DNA of 32,084 bases from DASXZH01 sp036502005 (GTDB lineage Bacteria > Armatimonadota > Fimbriimonadia > Fimbriimonadales > Fimbriimonadaceae), in assembly GCA_036502005.1 (NCBI GenBank), contig DASXZH010000052.1:1-32084 (forward strand). The letters run 5' to 3'. Every line of letters starts with the position of its first letter. Position 1 is the first letter of the stretch. Shown one piece after another: positions 22,427-30,984 of this stretch. The position numbers and the translations under genes are program-made. The notes below the pieces were generated by a model, which was not told the origin of the DNA, ran no database searches, and was given only the letters and a program-made list of their open reading frames with translations.

Positions 22427-22567
22427 TGATAGGTGATAGGTGATAGGTGAAAAGAAATAGGAGATGGGGGATGGAGGATAGGGGGTAAGAAAAACTGATA
22501 GTATCCGAGACCGGAAAAATCGTTCCGATCTACTTTCTGCTTTCTATTACTACTTACTTCGTTCTAG
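22427..22567. repeat. Inverted heptad-repeat element, locus 4
   Basis: In the sense of the minus-strand genes it starts at the lipoprotein stop codon with a purine-rich arm (AAGTAGT, AATAGAA, AGCAGAA, AGTAGAT). A spacer with CGGAACGATTTTTCCGG follows. It ends with pyrimidine-rich 7-mers CTATCCT, CCATCCC, CCATCTC, CTATTTC, TTTTCAC, CTATCAC, CTATCAC, CTATCAA, running right up to the HD gene ATG. As at locus 1, the element is the whole intergenic region (139 bp), so it also makes up the HD gene's 5' leader. Confidence 0.75.
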
Positions 22568-23139
22568 GGTCCATCAAGAAGTTCTACATGAACATCGAGG
22601 TTTCCGTTCGTTCGCTCGTCCTGTTTAACCGGGCCGATGCCTTTTGCGTACCAGGTATCGAGTTCTACAGTTTTATTCGGCAGCTTTACGGTCAGATTGG
22701 AGCGTACCGTATCCAACTTGCGTGCCCCTAGCTCGATACTATCAGGCACTTGAACCATGGTGGCCTCGGCTTTCTGATTGCCGGCCAGGGTTTGAACTTC
22801 CCCGGACCAGTGAAGGGTTGCAGGGCCGACTTTGGCGACCAAAAGTGGAATGGGTTTGTAGATTCTTGTGTTTGGCAATGCCTCGGCGTACAGAGTGCCA
22901 TCTCGCCAGGCAAGGCGCGAAATGCCCATCGGGCCATCGAGCTCATATCCGGTGGTGAGGGCGACCGGTATCTGCCGGGCCACAGCCACCTTTTGAACCC
23001 GTGTGCTGAAGCTGTTTTTGACTGTGTAAGTCCACTGCTCGTGCAGTTTCAGGGGGTACAGATCCTCCGCGTTACCGCATCCGGCAGCGACGATGCCGGT
23101 TAAAAGGATTGCGGCTAGGGGGAGAGGAAAACGCGACAT
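22564..23139 (-). CDS. Putative lipoprotein of unknown function
   Basis: A 191-residue protein with a lipoprotein signal: MSRFPLPLAAILLTGIVAAG followed by Cys at position 21 (IVAAGC lipobox). The mature part is beta-rich ('LYPLKLHEQWTYTVKNSF', KVGPATLHWSGEVQTL, 'KTVELDTWYAKGIGPVKQDE'), and the last segment resembles proteins whose C-terminus reports conversion of a sugar or ester (WYAKGIGPVK...). No named family is recognised. It lies 78 bases after pcrA and before the HD gene, on the same strand. Confidence 0.8.
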   Translation of the reverse strand: MSRFPLPLAAILLTGIVAAGCGNAEDLYPLKLHEQWTYTVKNSFSTRVQKVAVARQIPVALTTGYELDGPMGISRLAWRDGTLYAEALPNTRIYKPIPLLVAKVGPATLHWSGEVQTLAGNQKAEATMVQVPDSIELGARKLDTVRSNLTVKLPNKTVELDTWYAKGIGPVKQDERTNGNLDVHVELLDGP

Positions 23140-23217
23140 TTTTGGGGCTCGAATTGTTAACGGGTGGACGCCCGGTTGTGTGTCGGAAATCCCAAAGATT
23201 GTGGGGAAATCCTTGAA

Positions 23218-25461
23218 CTAAACCGCTTCTAGCTTCGCTAGACTCTGAACAAGCTTTTTCGTCCCGACAACGCCAGGGAAAACAACCGTTACCTCGGCGT
23301 CGCCTTTCAGCGGATTGCAGGCGATCACCAGTCCGATCCCAAACTTGCCGTGCCGAACCTGATCCCCCACGTTGAAGGGCGGTTTCCACTCAGGGCCACG
23401 GAGTTTTTTCGCAGCCTCTTGCATATGAGGAGGGGGCGGGGCGGGATTTGCAACCACGTAGGTGCCGTTGCGCTGAAGCTGGGGCTGGCGGGAGCCAGGA
23501 TAGGCATAGGACCCGGCAGGCGCGCCGGAAATAGTCAATAAATTTTCCGGAATGTCATCCAAAAACCGAGACCGGCGATTGAAAGAAGGCGTGCCATACA
23601 ACGACCGCCGGTGCGCATGCACCAAGTGCAGTTCCTCGCGGGCGCGGGTCATGCCCACATAGCAAAGCCTGCGCTCCTCTTCGATTTCGTAATCGGAGCC
23701 TAGCGAGCGGGAATGGGGGAAAATGCCCTCTTCCAATCCAACCAAAAACACGATCGGAAACTCCAAGCCTTTGGCGGAGTGCAGAGTCATGAGTGTCACT
23801 TGGTTCCCCGCTTCGCCGAGGGTATCAATATCGGAAACGAGGGATACGCTCTCCAGGAAGTCGGCCAAGCTAGGGCTGTCCGAAGTGGCATCAAACTGGG
23901 CGGTTACGTTCAACAGTTCTTGCAAGTTCTCCAAGCGGCTCAGAGATTCCTGCGAGTTCTCGGTCTTTAGCGCATCGATATAACCAGAAGCGTTGAGCAA
24001 ATGCTTCAGCACCGGCGTCACCGGTCCTCTTTCGGCAATCTCTCTTGCCTCTTGCAAGGTTGCGATAAGGCCACGAATGCTAGTCACCGCTTTCTTCTGG
24101 AGACTGGCCTGCATGCCTTGGTCCTGAACTGCGGTGATCAAAGGTTCGCCCCGCTCTTCAGACCAAGCCTCAAGAGCCTGCAAAGTCGTGTTTCCGACAC
24201 CGCGGGTGGGAACGTTGATGATGCGCCGGAGCGAAACGTTGTCGTTATCGTTCATGGAAAGGCGCATGTAGGACAGCATGTCCTTGATTTCTTTGCGCTC
24301 GTAAAACCTTTGCCCGCCCACCAGCACGTGCGGGATGCGCATCGTTATAAAGGCTTCTTCCAGTACGCGGGACTGCGCGTTGGTTCGGTAGAGAACGGCG
24401 AAATCGCCGTACCGTCTACGGCCAGAACGGGTTTCGGCAAGGATCCGTTCCGCAACCACCATCGCCTCATCCTGTTCGGTTCCAGCCTGAAACAATGATA
24501 TGGCGGTGCCTTCCGGATTCTCGGTCCAAAGCTGTTTATCAGCGCGGGATTTGTTGCGCCTTATGACCTCGTAGGCTACATTTAAAATGTTTTTGGTCGA
24601 GCGGTAATTTTGAACAAGCTTGATCACCTTGGCATCGGAGTGGTCCTTGCTGAACTTTAAAATGAGCGAAACATCGGCGCCTCGCCAAGCATAAATCGAC
24701 TGATCGTCGTCTCCCACCACCACTACGTTGCGATGCTTGGCCGAGATCAGGTTCACGATTTGGTATTGAGCGTAGTTAACGTCCTGATACTCGTCCACCA
24801 GAACGTGCAGAAACCTATCTTGATATTTCTCGCGAACGTCCGCGCGTTGCTCCAACAAACGAACCGTGTAAAGAAGCAGATCATCAAAATCGAGCGCGTT
24901 GGCTTTCTTTAAAAGCGCATTATACGAGCGATAGCAGTCTCCGGCCAGTCTTTCGATAAAGCCGGTGGCTTTTTCAGCATACGCATCGGGCGAGAGAAGC
25001 TTCTCCTTGGCGGTGCTGATCTCGCTTAAGATCGCACGCGGCTGAATGCTCTTGTCGTCGATGTTCTTCGCTTTAAAGATCTCTCGCATCAGGCTCATCT
25101 GATCCGAGTCATCGTAAATGATGAAGTTAGGATCGATGCCGATGGCTTTGCCATCGATTCGCAGCATCTTGCTGCAAACCGAGTGAAAGGTGCCCATCCA
25201 GATCGGCTTTGCCCGCTCGTGAACCATCGACTCGATTCTCTCGCGCATTTCGCGAGCGGCCTTATTAGTAAAGGTGACGGCCAGAATTCGAAAGGGTGGA
25301 ACGCCGTTGCCGATCAGCTTGGCTATTCGAGAGGTGATTACGCGGGTTTTCCCCGATCCGGCTCCGGCAAAAATGAGCATCGGACCGCCGGGGTGGTTTA
25401 CGGCTTCTAGCTGCTCTGCGTTAAGGCCAATTTCATCGATGGGGGAAAACATCGTTTGCAT
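23218..25461 (-). CDS. pcrA: UvrD/PcrA-type ATP-dependent DNA helicase
   Basis: SF1A 3'-5' helicase of 747 residues, acting in repair and replication-fork maintenance. Q motif 'GLNAEQLEAVNHPGGPMLIF', Walker A GAGSGKT 33-39, motif Ia TFTNKAAREMRER, Walker B DEYQD 223-227, motif III VGDDDQSIYAWRGAD, motif IV QNYRSTKNIL, motif V TLHSAKGLEFPIVFLVGLE, and motif VI EERRLCYVGMTRA. The C-terminal tail 'VGDQVRHGKFGIGLVIACNP' is the tudor-like module by which PcrA/UvrD contacts RNA polymerase. The start could be the Met at codon 4. The upstream gap to 25696 is AT-rich and must hold divergent promoters. Confidence 0.96.
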   Translation of the reverse strand: MQTMFSPIDEIGLNAEQLEAVNHPGGPMLIFAGAGSGKTRVITSRIAKLIGNGVPPFRILAVTFTNKAAREMRERIESMVHERAKPIWMGTFHSVCSKMLRIDGKAIGIDPNFIIYDDSDQMSLMREIFKAKNIDDKSIQPRAILSEISTAKEKLLSPDAYAEKATGFIERLAGDCYRSYNALLKKANALDFDDLLLYTVRLLEQRADVREKYQDRFLHVLVDEYQDVNYAQYQIVNLISAKHRNVVVVGDDDQSIYAWRGADVSLILKFSKDHSDAKVIKLVQNYRSTKNILNVAYEVIRRNKSRADKQLWTENPEGTAISLFQAGTEQDEAMVVAERILAETRSGRRRYGDFAVLYRTNAQSRVLEEAFITMRIPHVLVGGQRFYERKEIKDMLSYMRLSMNDNDNVSLRRIINVPTRGVGNTTLQALEAWSEERGEPLITAVQDQGMQASLQKKAVTSIRGLIATLQEAREIAERGPVTPVLKHLLNASGYIDALKTENSQESLSRLENLQELLNVTAQFDATSDSPSLADFLESVSLVSDIDTLGEAGNQVTLMTLHSAKGLEFPIVFLVGLEEGIFPHSRSLGSDYEIEEERRLCYVGMTRAREELHLVHAHRRSLYGTPSFNRRSRFLDDIPENLLTISGAPAGSYAYPGSRQPQLQRNGTYVVANPAPPPPHMQEAAKKLRGPEWKPPFNVGDQVRHGKFGIGLVIACNPLKGDAEVTVVFPGVVGTKKLVQSLAKLEAV

Positions 25462-25696
25462 AGGAATTTAATTAAACGGCTGGATCACGCCTAATGGACT
25501 CTCGAAAAAACCGCAATTGAATTTACGGAAATCTGCGGCTACTCAATACATCTTAGCAAACAAATGTCCACCAAAAAGCGTTTAATTGATTATACTTGCG
25601 CCCGCTTTGATAACGAGTGACCTATATGCGGGCAGTTAACGTCATAATGAGGAGAAGTGTTGAACGAGTTACTGTCTGTGGAGGCTCTATCTTAAT

Positions 25697-27205
25697 ATGA
25701 AGCGTTTTATTGGATGCTTAGCCGCAATGGCCACCGTTGCATGCGCGTTAGCGCAAGCCCCTTTTACGATTGTGCGGCCGGCTGATGGCGCAAAAGTTCG
25801 GGAGACCGTCCACGTATTGTTTCCTAAGAATAGCGTGCCTACCGGTGGCTACGTCGGCATCTTCGTGAACAGTAAGTTCATTGAAGCGGTAGTGCCAAGC
25901 GCAGGCGCCAAGTTTTTGGATTACTCCCTTAATACGAAGTCCATGGACCTTCCGGACGGTCCCACCACGATTGAAGCAGTTCTCTACATGGACTTCGCTG
26001 AGAAACCACGAATCGTCGACAAGTCTTCCGTGCAAGTAACCATCGCCAACAAGGCTAACATCAACGTTCCGGCTAACGGCTTCCTGCTTCGCTATGCCTA
26101 CCAAGATGGGCACCAATGGCTTTACCATTGGGACGTAAGCCAAACGGTATCCACCATTTCTGAATCAGAGGCAAAAATGGGCGGCCATGCTTCCGAAGTG
26201 CCGGTCGATAACTTTTACGGACGTCTGCTTTATTCCGTGGACAACACCTACGGCGGGGGCGATGCTCTTCTTAGATTGGAAATCGAACCACCAACGGGCA
26301 AAAAGTCCATTGTGTTGCCTTTGCAGAACAATCCGGTTCCCAGAAGGGTTTTAGAGCAAGAGCTTTACCCGGTGTATATGAAAGTTTCGGGTACTGGCAG
26401 TGAACTCTACGGTCTTATTCCCTACTATTTTGGATTCAACGGCGTGGAGCAGGGAGCATCGACCCTGAACGTGATGGCTATCGAGCCATTGCCTATGCTT
26501 CCTACCAAGGCTGTCAAGCCGGGCGCTTCTTGGATCACACGATTCCAACTACCTAGCTCGGACGATCAAAACTTTGCTTTGGTAGCCGAAAAGAACACTC
26601 TCGTTGACAAGATCCCGGCACGCGGCGAGTTTGAAGGCGTGGAATGGGAAATGGGCTATCCCTGTGCCAAGATCCACAATACGTTTACATTAGGATCGGG
26701 TGGAGCTGGCGAGGGCGTCAACGATATTAAATCCAATGCTCGCTCTGTAGACGAAACCTACTGGTTCGCTCTTGATCGAGGCGTCGTTGTCAAGTTGATC
26801 CGATCTGTGATCATCGATAAGAAAATGGACGCTGCACCCGTTCCAAATCCGAACGAAGGCGGCGGGCCCGGTATGGGTGGCCCTGGTGGATTTAGGGGTA
26901 ATGGAGGCCCAAGATTGCCTGGACTGGGTGCTCCCGGAAATGGCGGAGAACGAGGCGATCAAAGCGACTCCTTTAAGCAACAGCTCGGCGGAAAAGGCCG
27001 TTTTGGCCAGGGCGGTCCGGGCCGTGGCCCTGGAATGGGCGGTCCAGGAATGGGCGGCCCGCGCTTTGGAGCTAGTGGACCGGGAGGACCTGGCGGCCAA
27101 CAGGGGAGCAACACCGGGCAGTATTCTCAGCTCAACAATAATACGCCTACCTCAAGCCAACTTTATCGTGTTGAGCAAACAGAAGTCTTAACTTTGGAGC
27201 ATTAG
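25697..27205 (+). CDS. Exported protein with Ig-like domain and Gly/Pro-rich C-terminal region
   Basis: A 502-residue protein. The signal peptide (MKRFIGCLAAMATVACALAQ) is followed by an Ig-like domain (about 22-118: 'FTIVRPADGAKVRETVHVLF' ... LPDGPTTIEAVLYM). A beta-rich central region (about 125-385) follows. Residues about 388-475 are low-complexity, with GPGMGGPGG, GPGRGPGMGG and similar repeats, interrupted by a charged patch (GNGGERGDQSDSFKQQ). It ends in a Gln/Asn/Thr-rich stretch. GGAGG lies about 14 bases upstream. Ten bases separate its stop from tatC. An envelope or surface role is likely; no function is recognised. A TATACT box at 25591-25596 is a candidate promoter element. Confidence 0.85.
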   Translation: MKRFIGCLAAMATVACALAQAPFTIVRPADGAKVRETVHVLFPKNSVPTGGYVGIFVNSKFIEAVVPSAGAKFLDYSLNTKSMDLPDGPTTIEAVLYMDFAEKPRIVDKSSVQVTIANKANINVPANGFLLRYAYQDGHQWLYHWDVSQTVSTISESEAKMGGHASEVPVDNFYGRLLYSVDNTYGGGDALLRLEIEPPTGKKSIVLPLQNNPVPRRVLEQELYPVYMKVSGTGSELYGLIPYYFGFNGVEQGASTLNVMAIEPLPMLPTKAVKPGASWITRFQLPSSDDQNFALVAEKNTLVDKIPARGEFEGVEWEMGYPCAKIHNTFTLGSGGAGEGVNDIKSNARSVDETYWFALDRGVVVKLIRSVIIDKKMDAAPVPNPNEGGGPGMGGPGGFRGNGGPRLPGLGAPGNGGERGDQSDSFKQQLGGKGRFGQGGPGRGPGMGGPGMGGPRFGASGPGGPGGQQGSNTGQYSQLNNNTPTSSQLYRVEQTEVLTLEH

Positions 27206-27215
27206 CGACTAACAT

Positions 27216-28049
27216 ATGCCGGTCAGCCTGGGAGGCGCGTCTAAAAAATCTCGTTCGCAGGTCGATGACCCCGAAGATTTTAGGGCTACCCTTGTCCAGC
27301 ACCTGGATGAACTAAGGGCCCGAATTGTCCGCTCCCTGTGGATTCTCATGGGCGGTTGGCTCGCCGGCTGGTACCTTGAGCGCCCAGCTTACGCGGCGAT
27401 TGACACTTACATCGGCGACCCGATCCGCAGGCGCATGCCGCCAGGGTCTACGTTTCATGTCATGTTCACTCATGCCACGGAACCTTTTCTATTAAAGGTA
27501 AAGCTTTCCTTTATGATCGGCCTTGTGATCACCCTGCCGATCATCGCCATAACTCTTTGGGGGTTCGTCGCACCCGGGCTTAAGAAAGTCGAAAGGAAAG
27601 TCGTCGCGTCTGTCTCGCCCGTTTCGCTTTTGCTTTTTCTAATGGGCTGCGTGTTCTGTTGGTTCACACTCCCGAGCGCCTACATTTGGTTCACAAGTTA
27701 CTTCGACGAATTCCCAGGCGCCGGGCTTAATCAGGACCCAGCCATACTCGTAAGCTTTACCCTTAAGATGCTGCTCGCGTTTGGCGTCGGATTCCAGTTG
27801 CCCCTTGTTGTTTTTGTTCTTGGAAAAATTGGCCTCCTTTCACCCGATACTCTCATCCGGAACTGGCGCCAGGCAACCGTCGGGATCTTTTTGATTTCTG
27901 CAATCGTTACGCCCAGCAATGATCCCTTAACCATGCTTATGATGGCCGTTCCCCTCTCGTTGCTGTTTGTAATCAGCGTTTATGCCGTTCGCTGGACAAC
28001 GCGCAAGCAGTTACGGGACGCGGATAAAGTTTTGGACGACCTTGACTGA
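27216..28049 (+). CDS. tatC: Sec-independent (Tat) translocase subunit TatC
   Basis: Receptor subunit of the twin-arginine export pathway, 277 residues with six membrane helices. The family N-terminal motif HLDELRARIVRSL is at about 29-41. A periplasmic loop contains 'STFHVMFTHATEPFLLKVKL' with conserved F/T-E (E87 region). Further core segments are 'VAPGLKKVERKVV' and 'LAFGVGFQLPLVVFVLGKIG'. The helix after RNWRQATVGIFLISAIVTPSNDP is typical. No tatA/B genes lie in the window, so they must be elsewhere. Its last codons overlap the TTG start of the helicase gene (TTGACTGA). Confidence 0.95.
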   Translation: MPVSLGGASKKSRSQVDDPEDFRATLVQHLDELRARIVRSLWILMGGWLAGWYLERPAYAAIDTYIGDPIRRRMPPGSTFHVMFTHATEPFLLKVKLSFMIGLVITLPIIAITLWGFVAPGLKKVERKVVASVSPVSLLLFLMGCVFCWFTLPSAYIWFTSYFDEFPGAGLNQDPAILVSFTLKMLLAFGVGFQLPLVVFVLGKIGLLSPDTLIRNWRQATVGIFLISAIVTPSNDPLTMLMMAVPLSLLFVISVYAVRWTTRKQLRDADKVLDDLD

Positions 28050-30297
28050 ACTCCCTGATTCAGAGTTGTTAACGGCGCTACAGTGCGACCCGATTTTAGC
28101 GGCCCAGATATCCCACGTGGCAACGTTTCCTCCCAGAGCCGGGCGTTATCAGGAAGTGCACGGCCCCATGCACCCTCGCCTAACCGCGCGCCTGGATACG
28201 CTCGGATACAACAAGCTCTTTACCCACCAAGCTGAAGCCTACGATGCCATTCATGATGGCCAAGACGTGGTTGTCGTTAGCGGCACCAATAGCGGAAAAA
28301 CGCTTTGCTACAACTTGCCCGTGATTCAAAGGTGCCTGACCGAGCCAAACTGTAAGGCCCTTTATTTGTTCCCCACCAAAGCTTTGGCGCAGGACCAACT
28401 GGGCAAGGTGGAGATGCTGGTCCCGGGCGATGATGTTCGAGCCTCGACTTACGATGGTGATACGCCGAAATCTCGACGGGCTGCCGTCAGGCAGAACGCC
28501 AACATCATCCTAAGCAACCCCGACATGATCCACCTGGGCATTTTGCCCAGCCACGAGTTGTGGACAAAGTTTCTGAAATCGCTCCGCGTGATCGTGCTTG
28601 ACGAGATGCATGTCTATCGGGGCGTTTTTGGATCCCATGTGGGGAACGTGCTTCGCCGTTTGATCAGGCTCTGCGAATGGCACCATAACCGCCCCCAAAT
28701 TATAGGGTGCAGTGCGACCATCGGCAACCCGCGAGAGCTTTTTATTAAGCTTACAAGCCGTAAATGCCACCTGATCGAAGACGACGGGTCGCCCAAAGCC
28801 CAACGAACCTTTGTCTTCTGGAACCCGCCTCGGCTGGAGGACCAAACAAGGTTGAGCCCAAACATTGTAACTTCGGAGATCTTAGCTACCTTGTGCGAAT
28901 CCGGCCAGCGATCTATCGCTTTCTGCCGGGCCAGGGTAACAACAGAGTTGGTTCTCCGCTACACGCGAGACCGGTTAGCTAAGACAGGCAGGATCTCGCC
29001 CGACTTGGTGGAGAGCTACCGTTCCGGCTATACGCCAAAGGAACGAAGGCAAATAGAGAGCGCCATCTTTAAGGGCAAGCTCCTTGGCTTGGCAGCGACG
29101 AACGCTATGGAGTTGGGAGTGGATATTGGCGGGCTGGATGCCGTCGTGATGAACGGATACCCGGGATCAATTTCAAGCTTCTGGCAGCAGGCCGGCCGAG
29201 CCGGGCGAGGCACGCGCGAGGGCTTGGCAATCATGATCGCGCAAGACGACCCTCTGGAACAGTTCTTGGTAATTGAGCCACACCGGATTTTGGAAGCCAA
29301 CAGCGACAGCGTGGCCATTAATCCTTTCAATAAGCAGATTTTGGCGCAGCATCTAAAGTGTGCGGCTTTTGAGAGACCGATCTCTCCATCGGAGTTAGAA
29401 GCATTTGGGCCTACCAGCTTTGAAGTCGCAGAGGGTTTGGATCGCGCCGGAGAACTCCAGTATACGCGTGGCATGTTTTACTACCCTGCCCATGAATCGC
29501 CTGCTTCGAGGGTCAACATCAGGGGTTCCAGCAATGAGATGGTGACTCTCTTATGCGAGGGCAAGGAGCTTGGCGTGATGGAGCAATGGCGAGCCATGCA
29601 GTTTGCCCATGAGGGCGCCGTCTATCTTCATCGAGGGGCCTCTTACTTGGTAAAGTCTTTGGATCTGGCCAGATCTCAGGCCGAGGTTGAGGCCAAGGAG
29701 CTTCCCTACTATACGCAAGCACTGGTTCAGGCGACCATCGATCCACAGGTGGAGATTGAGCTCAAATCTTGGGGCCGCTTAGATGCCCGGTTGGAAGGGC
29801 TGAAAGTTACTGATTTAGTAGCTGGATATAGGCAGCTTGCTTTAGAGGGCCAGCGATTGATTGGCACTTTTGAGTTGAATCTGCCTCCCCAGAGTTACGA
29901 CACCCTTGGTGTTCGGCTGGATCTTCCTTTTCCTGAAAACGCAGATGAGGAGCTTTCGCAGACGCCTTCATTACACGGGCTTGAACATGCTTTGATGGCG
30001 GTAGCCCCTTTGATTGCGGGCTGTGACCGCAATGATTTGGGAAGCGCCTGGTACTCGGCTTTTCCTGGCACTTTTAGGCCGGTGCTCTTTGTGTTTGATC
30101 GCACCCCCGGCGGAGTCGGGTTGGCCGAGAACCTTTTTGGCTCCCTTCGGCCTTGGGCTAGCGCCGCTTTGCAGTTGTTGAACTCTTGCCCATGCGTAGA
30201 GGGCTGCCCGAGTTGTTTGCTAAGTGCGAAGTGCGAGGCGAACAACGAGATGCTGGACAAGGGGGGAGCTTTGGAGTTGCTGAGGCAACTCTTGTAA
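28042..30297 (+). CDS. DEAD/DEAH-box helicase with DUF1998 and Cys cluster (MrfA/YprA/Hrq1-like)
   Basis: SF2 helicase of about 751 residues. The frame is open to 27982, but the TTG at 28042 overlaps the tatC stop by 8 bases and gives the family-like N-terminus. Positions from that start: Q motif near 63, Walker A SGTNSGKT 80-87, DEMH 187-190 (DExH form), SAT 224-226, then 'AMELGVDIGGLDAVVMNGYP' and QQAGRAGRG. The C-terminal DUF1998 region ends with 'CPCVEGCPSCLLSAKC' (Cys 716, 718, 722, 725, 731), the zinc-binding cluster seen in MrfA. Bacillus MrfA removes mitomycin adducts with the nuclease MrfB; no mrfB-like gene is nearby, so a DNA-lesion role is inferred from family only. Confidence 0.9.
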   Translation: MTELPDSELLTALQCDPILAAQISHVATFPPRAGRYQEVHGPMHPRLTARLDTLGYNKLFTHQAEAYDAIHDGQDVVVVSGTNSGKTLCYNLPVIQRCLTEPNCKALYLFPTKALAQDQLGKVEMLVPGDDVRASTYDGDTPKSRRAAVRQNANIILSNPDMIHLGILPSHELWTKFLKSLRVIVLDEMHVYRGVFGSHVGNVLRRLIRLCEWHHNRPQIIGCSATIGNPRELFIKLTSRKCHLIEDDGSPKAQRTFVFWNPPRLEDQTRLSPNIVTSEILATLCESGQRSIAFCRARVTTELVLRYTRDRLAKTGRISPDLVESYRSGYTPKERRQIESAIFKGKLLGLAATNAMELGVDIGGLDAVVMNGYPGSISSFWQQAGRAGRGTREGLAIMIAQDDPLEQFLVIEPHRILEANSDSVAINPFNKQILAQHLKCAAFERPISPSELEAFGPTSFEVAEGLDRAGELQYTRGMFYYPAHESPASRVNIRGSSNEMVTLLCEGKELGVMEQWRAMQFAHEGAVYLHRGASYLVKSLDLARSQAEVEAKELPYYTQALVQATIDPQVEIELKSWGRLDARLEGLKVTDLVAGYRQLALEGQRLIGTFELNLPPQSYDTLGVRLDLPFPENADEELSQTPSLHGLEHALMAVAPLIAGCDRNDLGSAWYSAFPGTFRPVLFVFDRTPGGVGLAENLFGSLRPWASAALQLLNSCPCVEGCPSCLLSAKCEANNEMLDKGGALELLRQLL

Positions 30298-30960
30298 TTT
30301 TCGAATCTCGAATCTCGAATCTCGAATGTCGATTGGGGAACCGGATAATTTTCGAATCTCGAATGTCGATTGGGGCAGCCGGATAAATATTGAATCTGGA
30401 AGGTCGAGTGGGGAACGGCATAAACATGACCAAGCTGAATCCAGTATGCCACTTTCGACCAACATACGCAACTACGTTTTTCTGGCTTTGCGCCTGAGAG
30501 TCAGGCGGGAAGCAACTGCTATGGCTGTGATTTCGTTTGCCTCTTTTAGTATGGGCGATGCATTCTCTTCGTCAATATTTCCCGAAGCAACCAACAGCTC
30601 AACCCAATAAGCCGACTCATCCGCCTCCTCCTCAACTATGCTTAGCTTTGATATCATGTCTGGATCTGAACGAGACCTGCAGACCGCCCGGTAGTTTGCT
30701 CCAACCGATGAGGATGATCGCAGTAGTTGTTTGCCGTAGACCTCTGAAGCCCGATTTCGCGGAAGTTGATCAACCATGGACAAACACAGAAGCGCAAATC
30801 GCTTGGTCCTTTCTTTCATTTGGGACTCGGTCATAGCAGAAGGATACATTCAGCACAAGTTGCGAAGTCAACTTCATGCCGATGGAATGACCGGAACTAT
30901 AGTGATGTCTCTCAACCAATTCATTCGACATTCGAGATTCGAGATTCGAGATTCGGGATT
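30298..30960. mobile_element. Heptad-repeat element enclosing a four-helix-bundle gene (candidate mobile element)
   Basis: Starts at the base after the helicase stop. The left arm (30302-30332) and right arm (30925-30955) are exact 31-bp inverse complements built from 7-mers CTCGAAT / ATTCGAG (one unit varied to GTCGAAT / ATTCGAC). The left side carries two further degenerate copies of the arm plus GGGG(A/C)A(A/G)CCGGATAA tail (30349-30386, 30387-30425). The enclosed gene is on the minus strand. It parallels the gene-less elements at loci 1, 2 and 4 but is longer. No target-site duplication is evident. Confidence 0.55.
30472..30849 (-). CDS. Four-helix-bundle protein (23S rRNA intervening-sequence / S23 family)
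   Basis: A 125-residue protein of the S23/IVP family. Helices: 'RTKRFALLCLSMVDQLPRN' (about 14-32), the family hallmark 'LLRSSSSVGANYRAVCRSRS' (about 42-61), MISKLSIVEEEADESAYWVELLVASG (about 65-90), and a C-terminal helix of EANEITAIAVASRLTLRRKA. The start could be Met 1, 6 or 11; Met 11 (MKERTKRF) gives the usual family length. Such genes were first found inside intervening sequences of 23S rRNA and also as free-standing genes and as the avd relatives in diversity-generating retroelements; no rRNA, reverse transcriptase or variable repeat is present here. Orientation is opposite to both neighbours, fitting an inserted unit. The molecular function of stand-alone copies is unknown. Confidence 0.93.
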   Translation of the reverse strand: MYPSAMTESQMKERTKRFALLCLSMVDQLPRNRASEVYGKQLLRSSSSVGANYRAVCRSRSDPDMISKLSIVEEEADESAYWVELLVASGNIDEENASPILKEANEITAIAVASRLTLRRKARKT

Positions 30961-30984
30961 CCCTTGCCGGTATTCTGTGTTTGA

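Noticed and set aside
25625..25700. Short upstream ORF of 17-24 codons overlapping the start of the Gly-rich protein gene (ATGA)
   Set aside because: No stacked regulatory codons, no hydrophobic helix and no clear terminator or attenuator next to it; chance is sufficient.
30298..30425. Possible CRISPR array
   Set aside because: Units are 7 bp in direct contact, without unique spacers of regular length, and no cas genes are present.
30472..30849. Four-helix-bundle gene as a 23S rRNA intervening sequence or a retroelement accessory gene
   Set aside because: No rRNA sequence flanks it, and there is no reverse transcriptase or variable/template repeat in the window.
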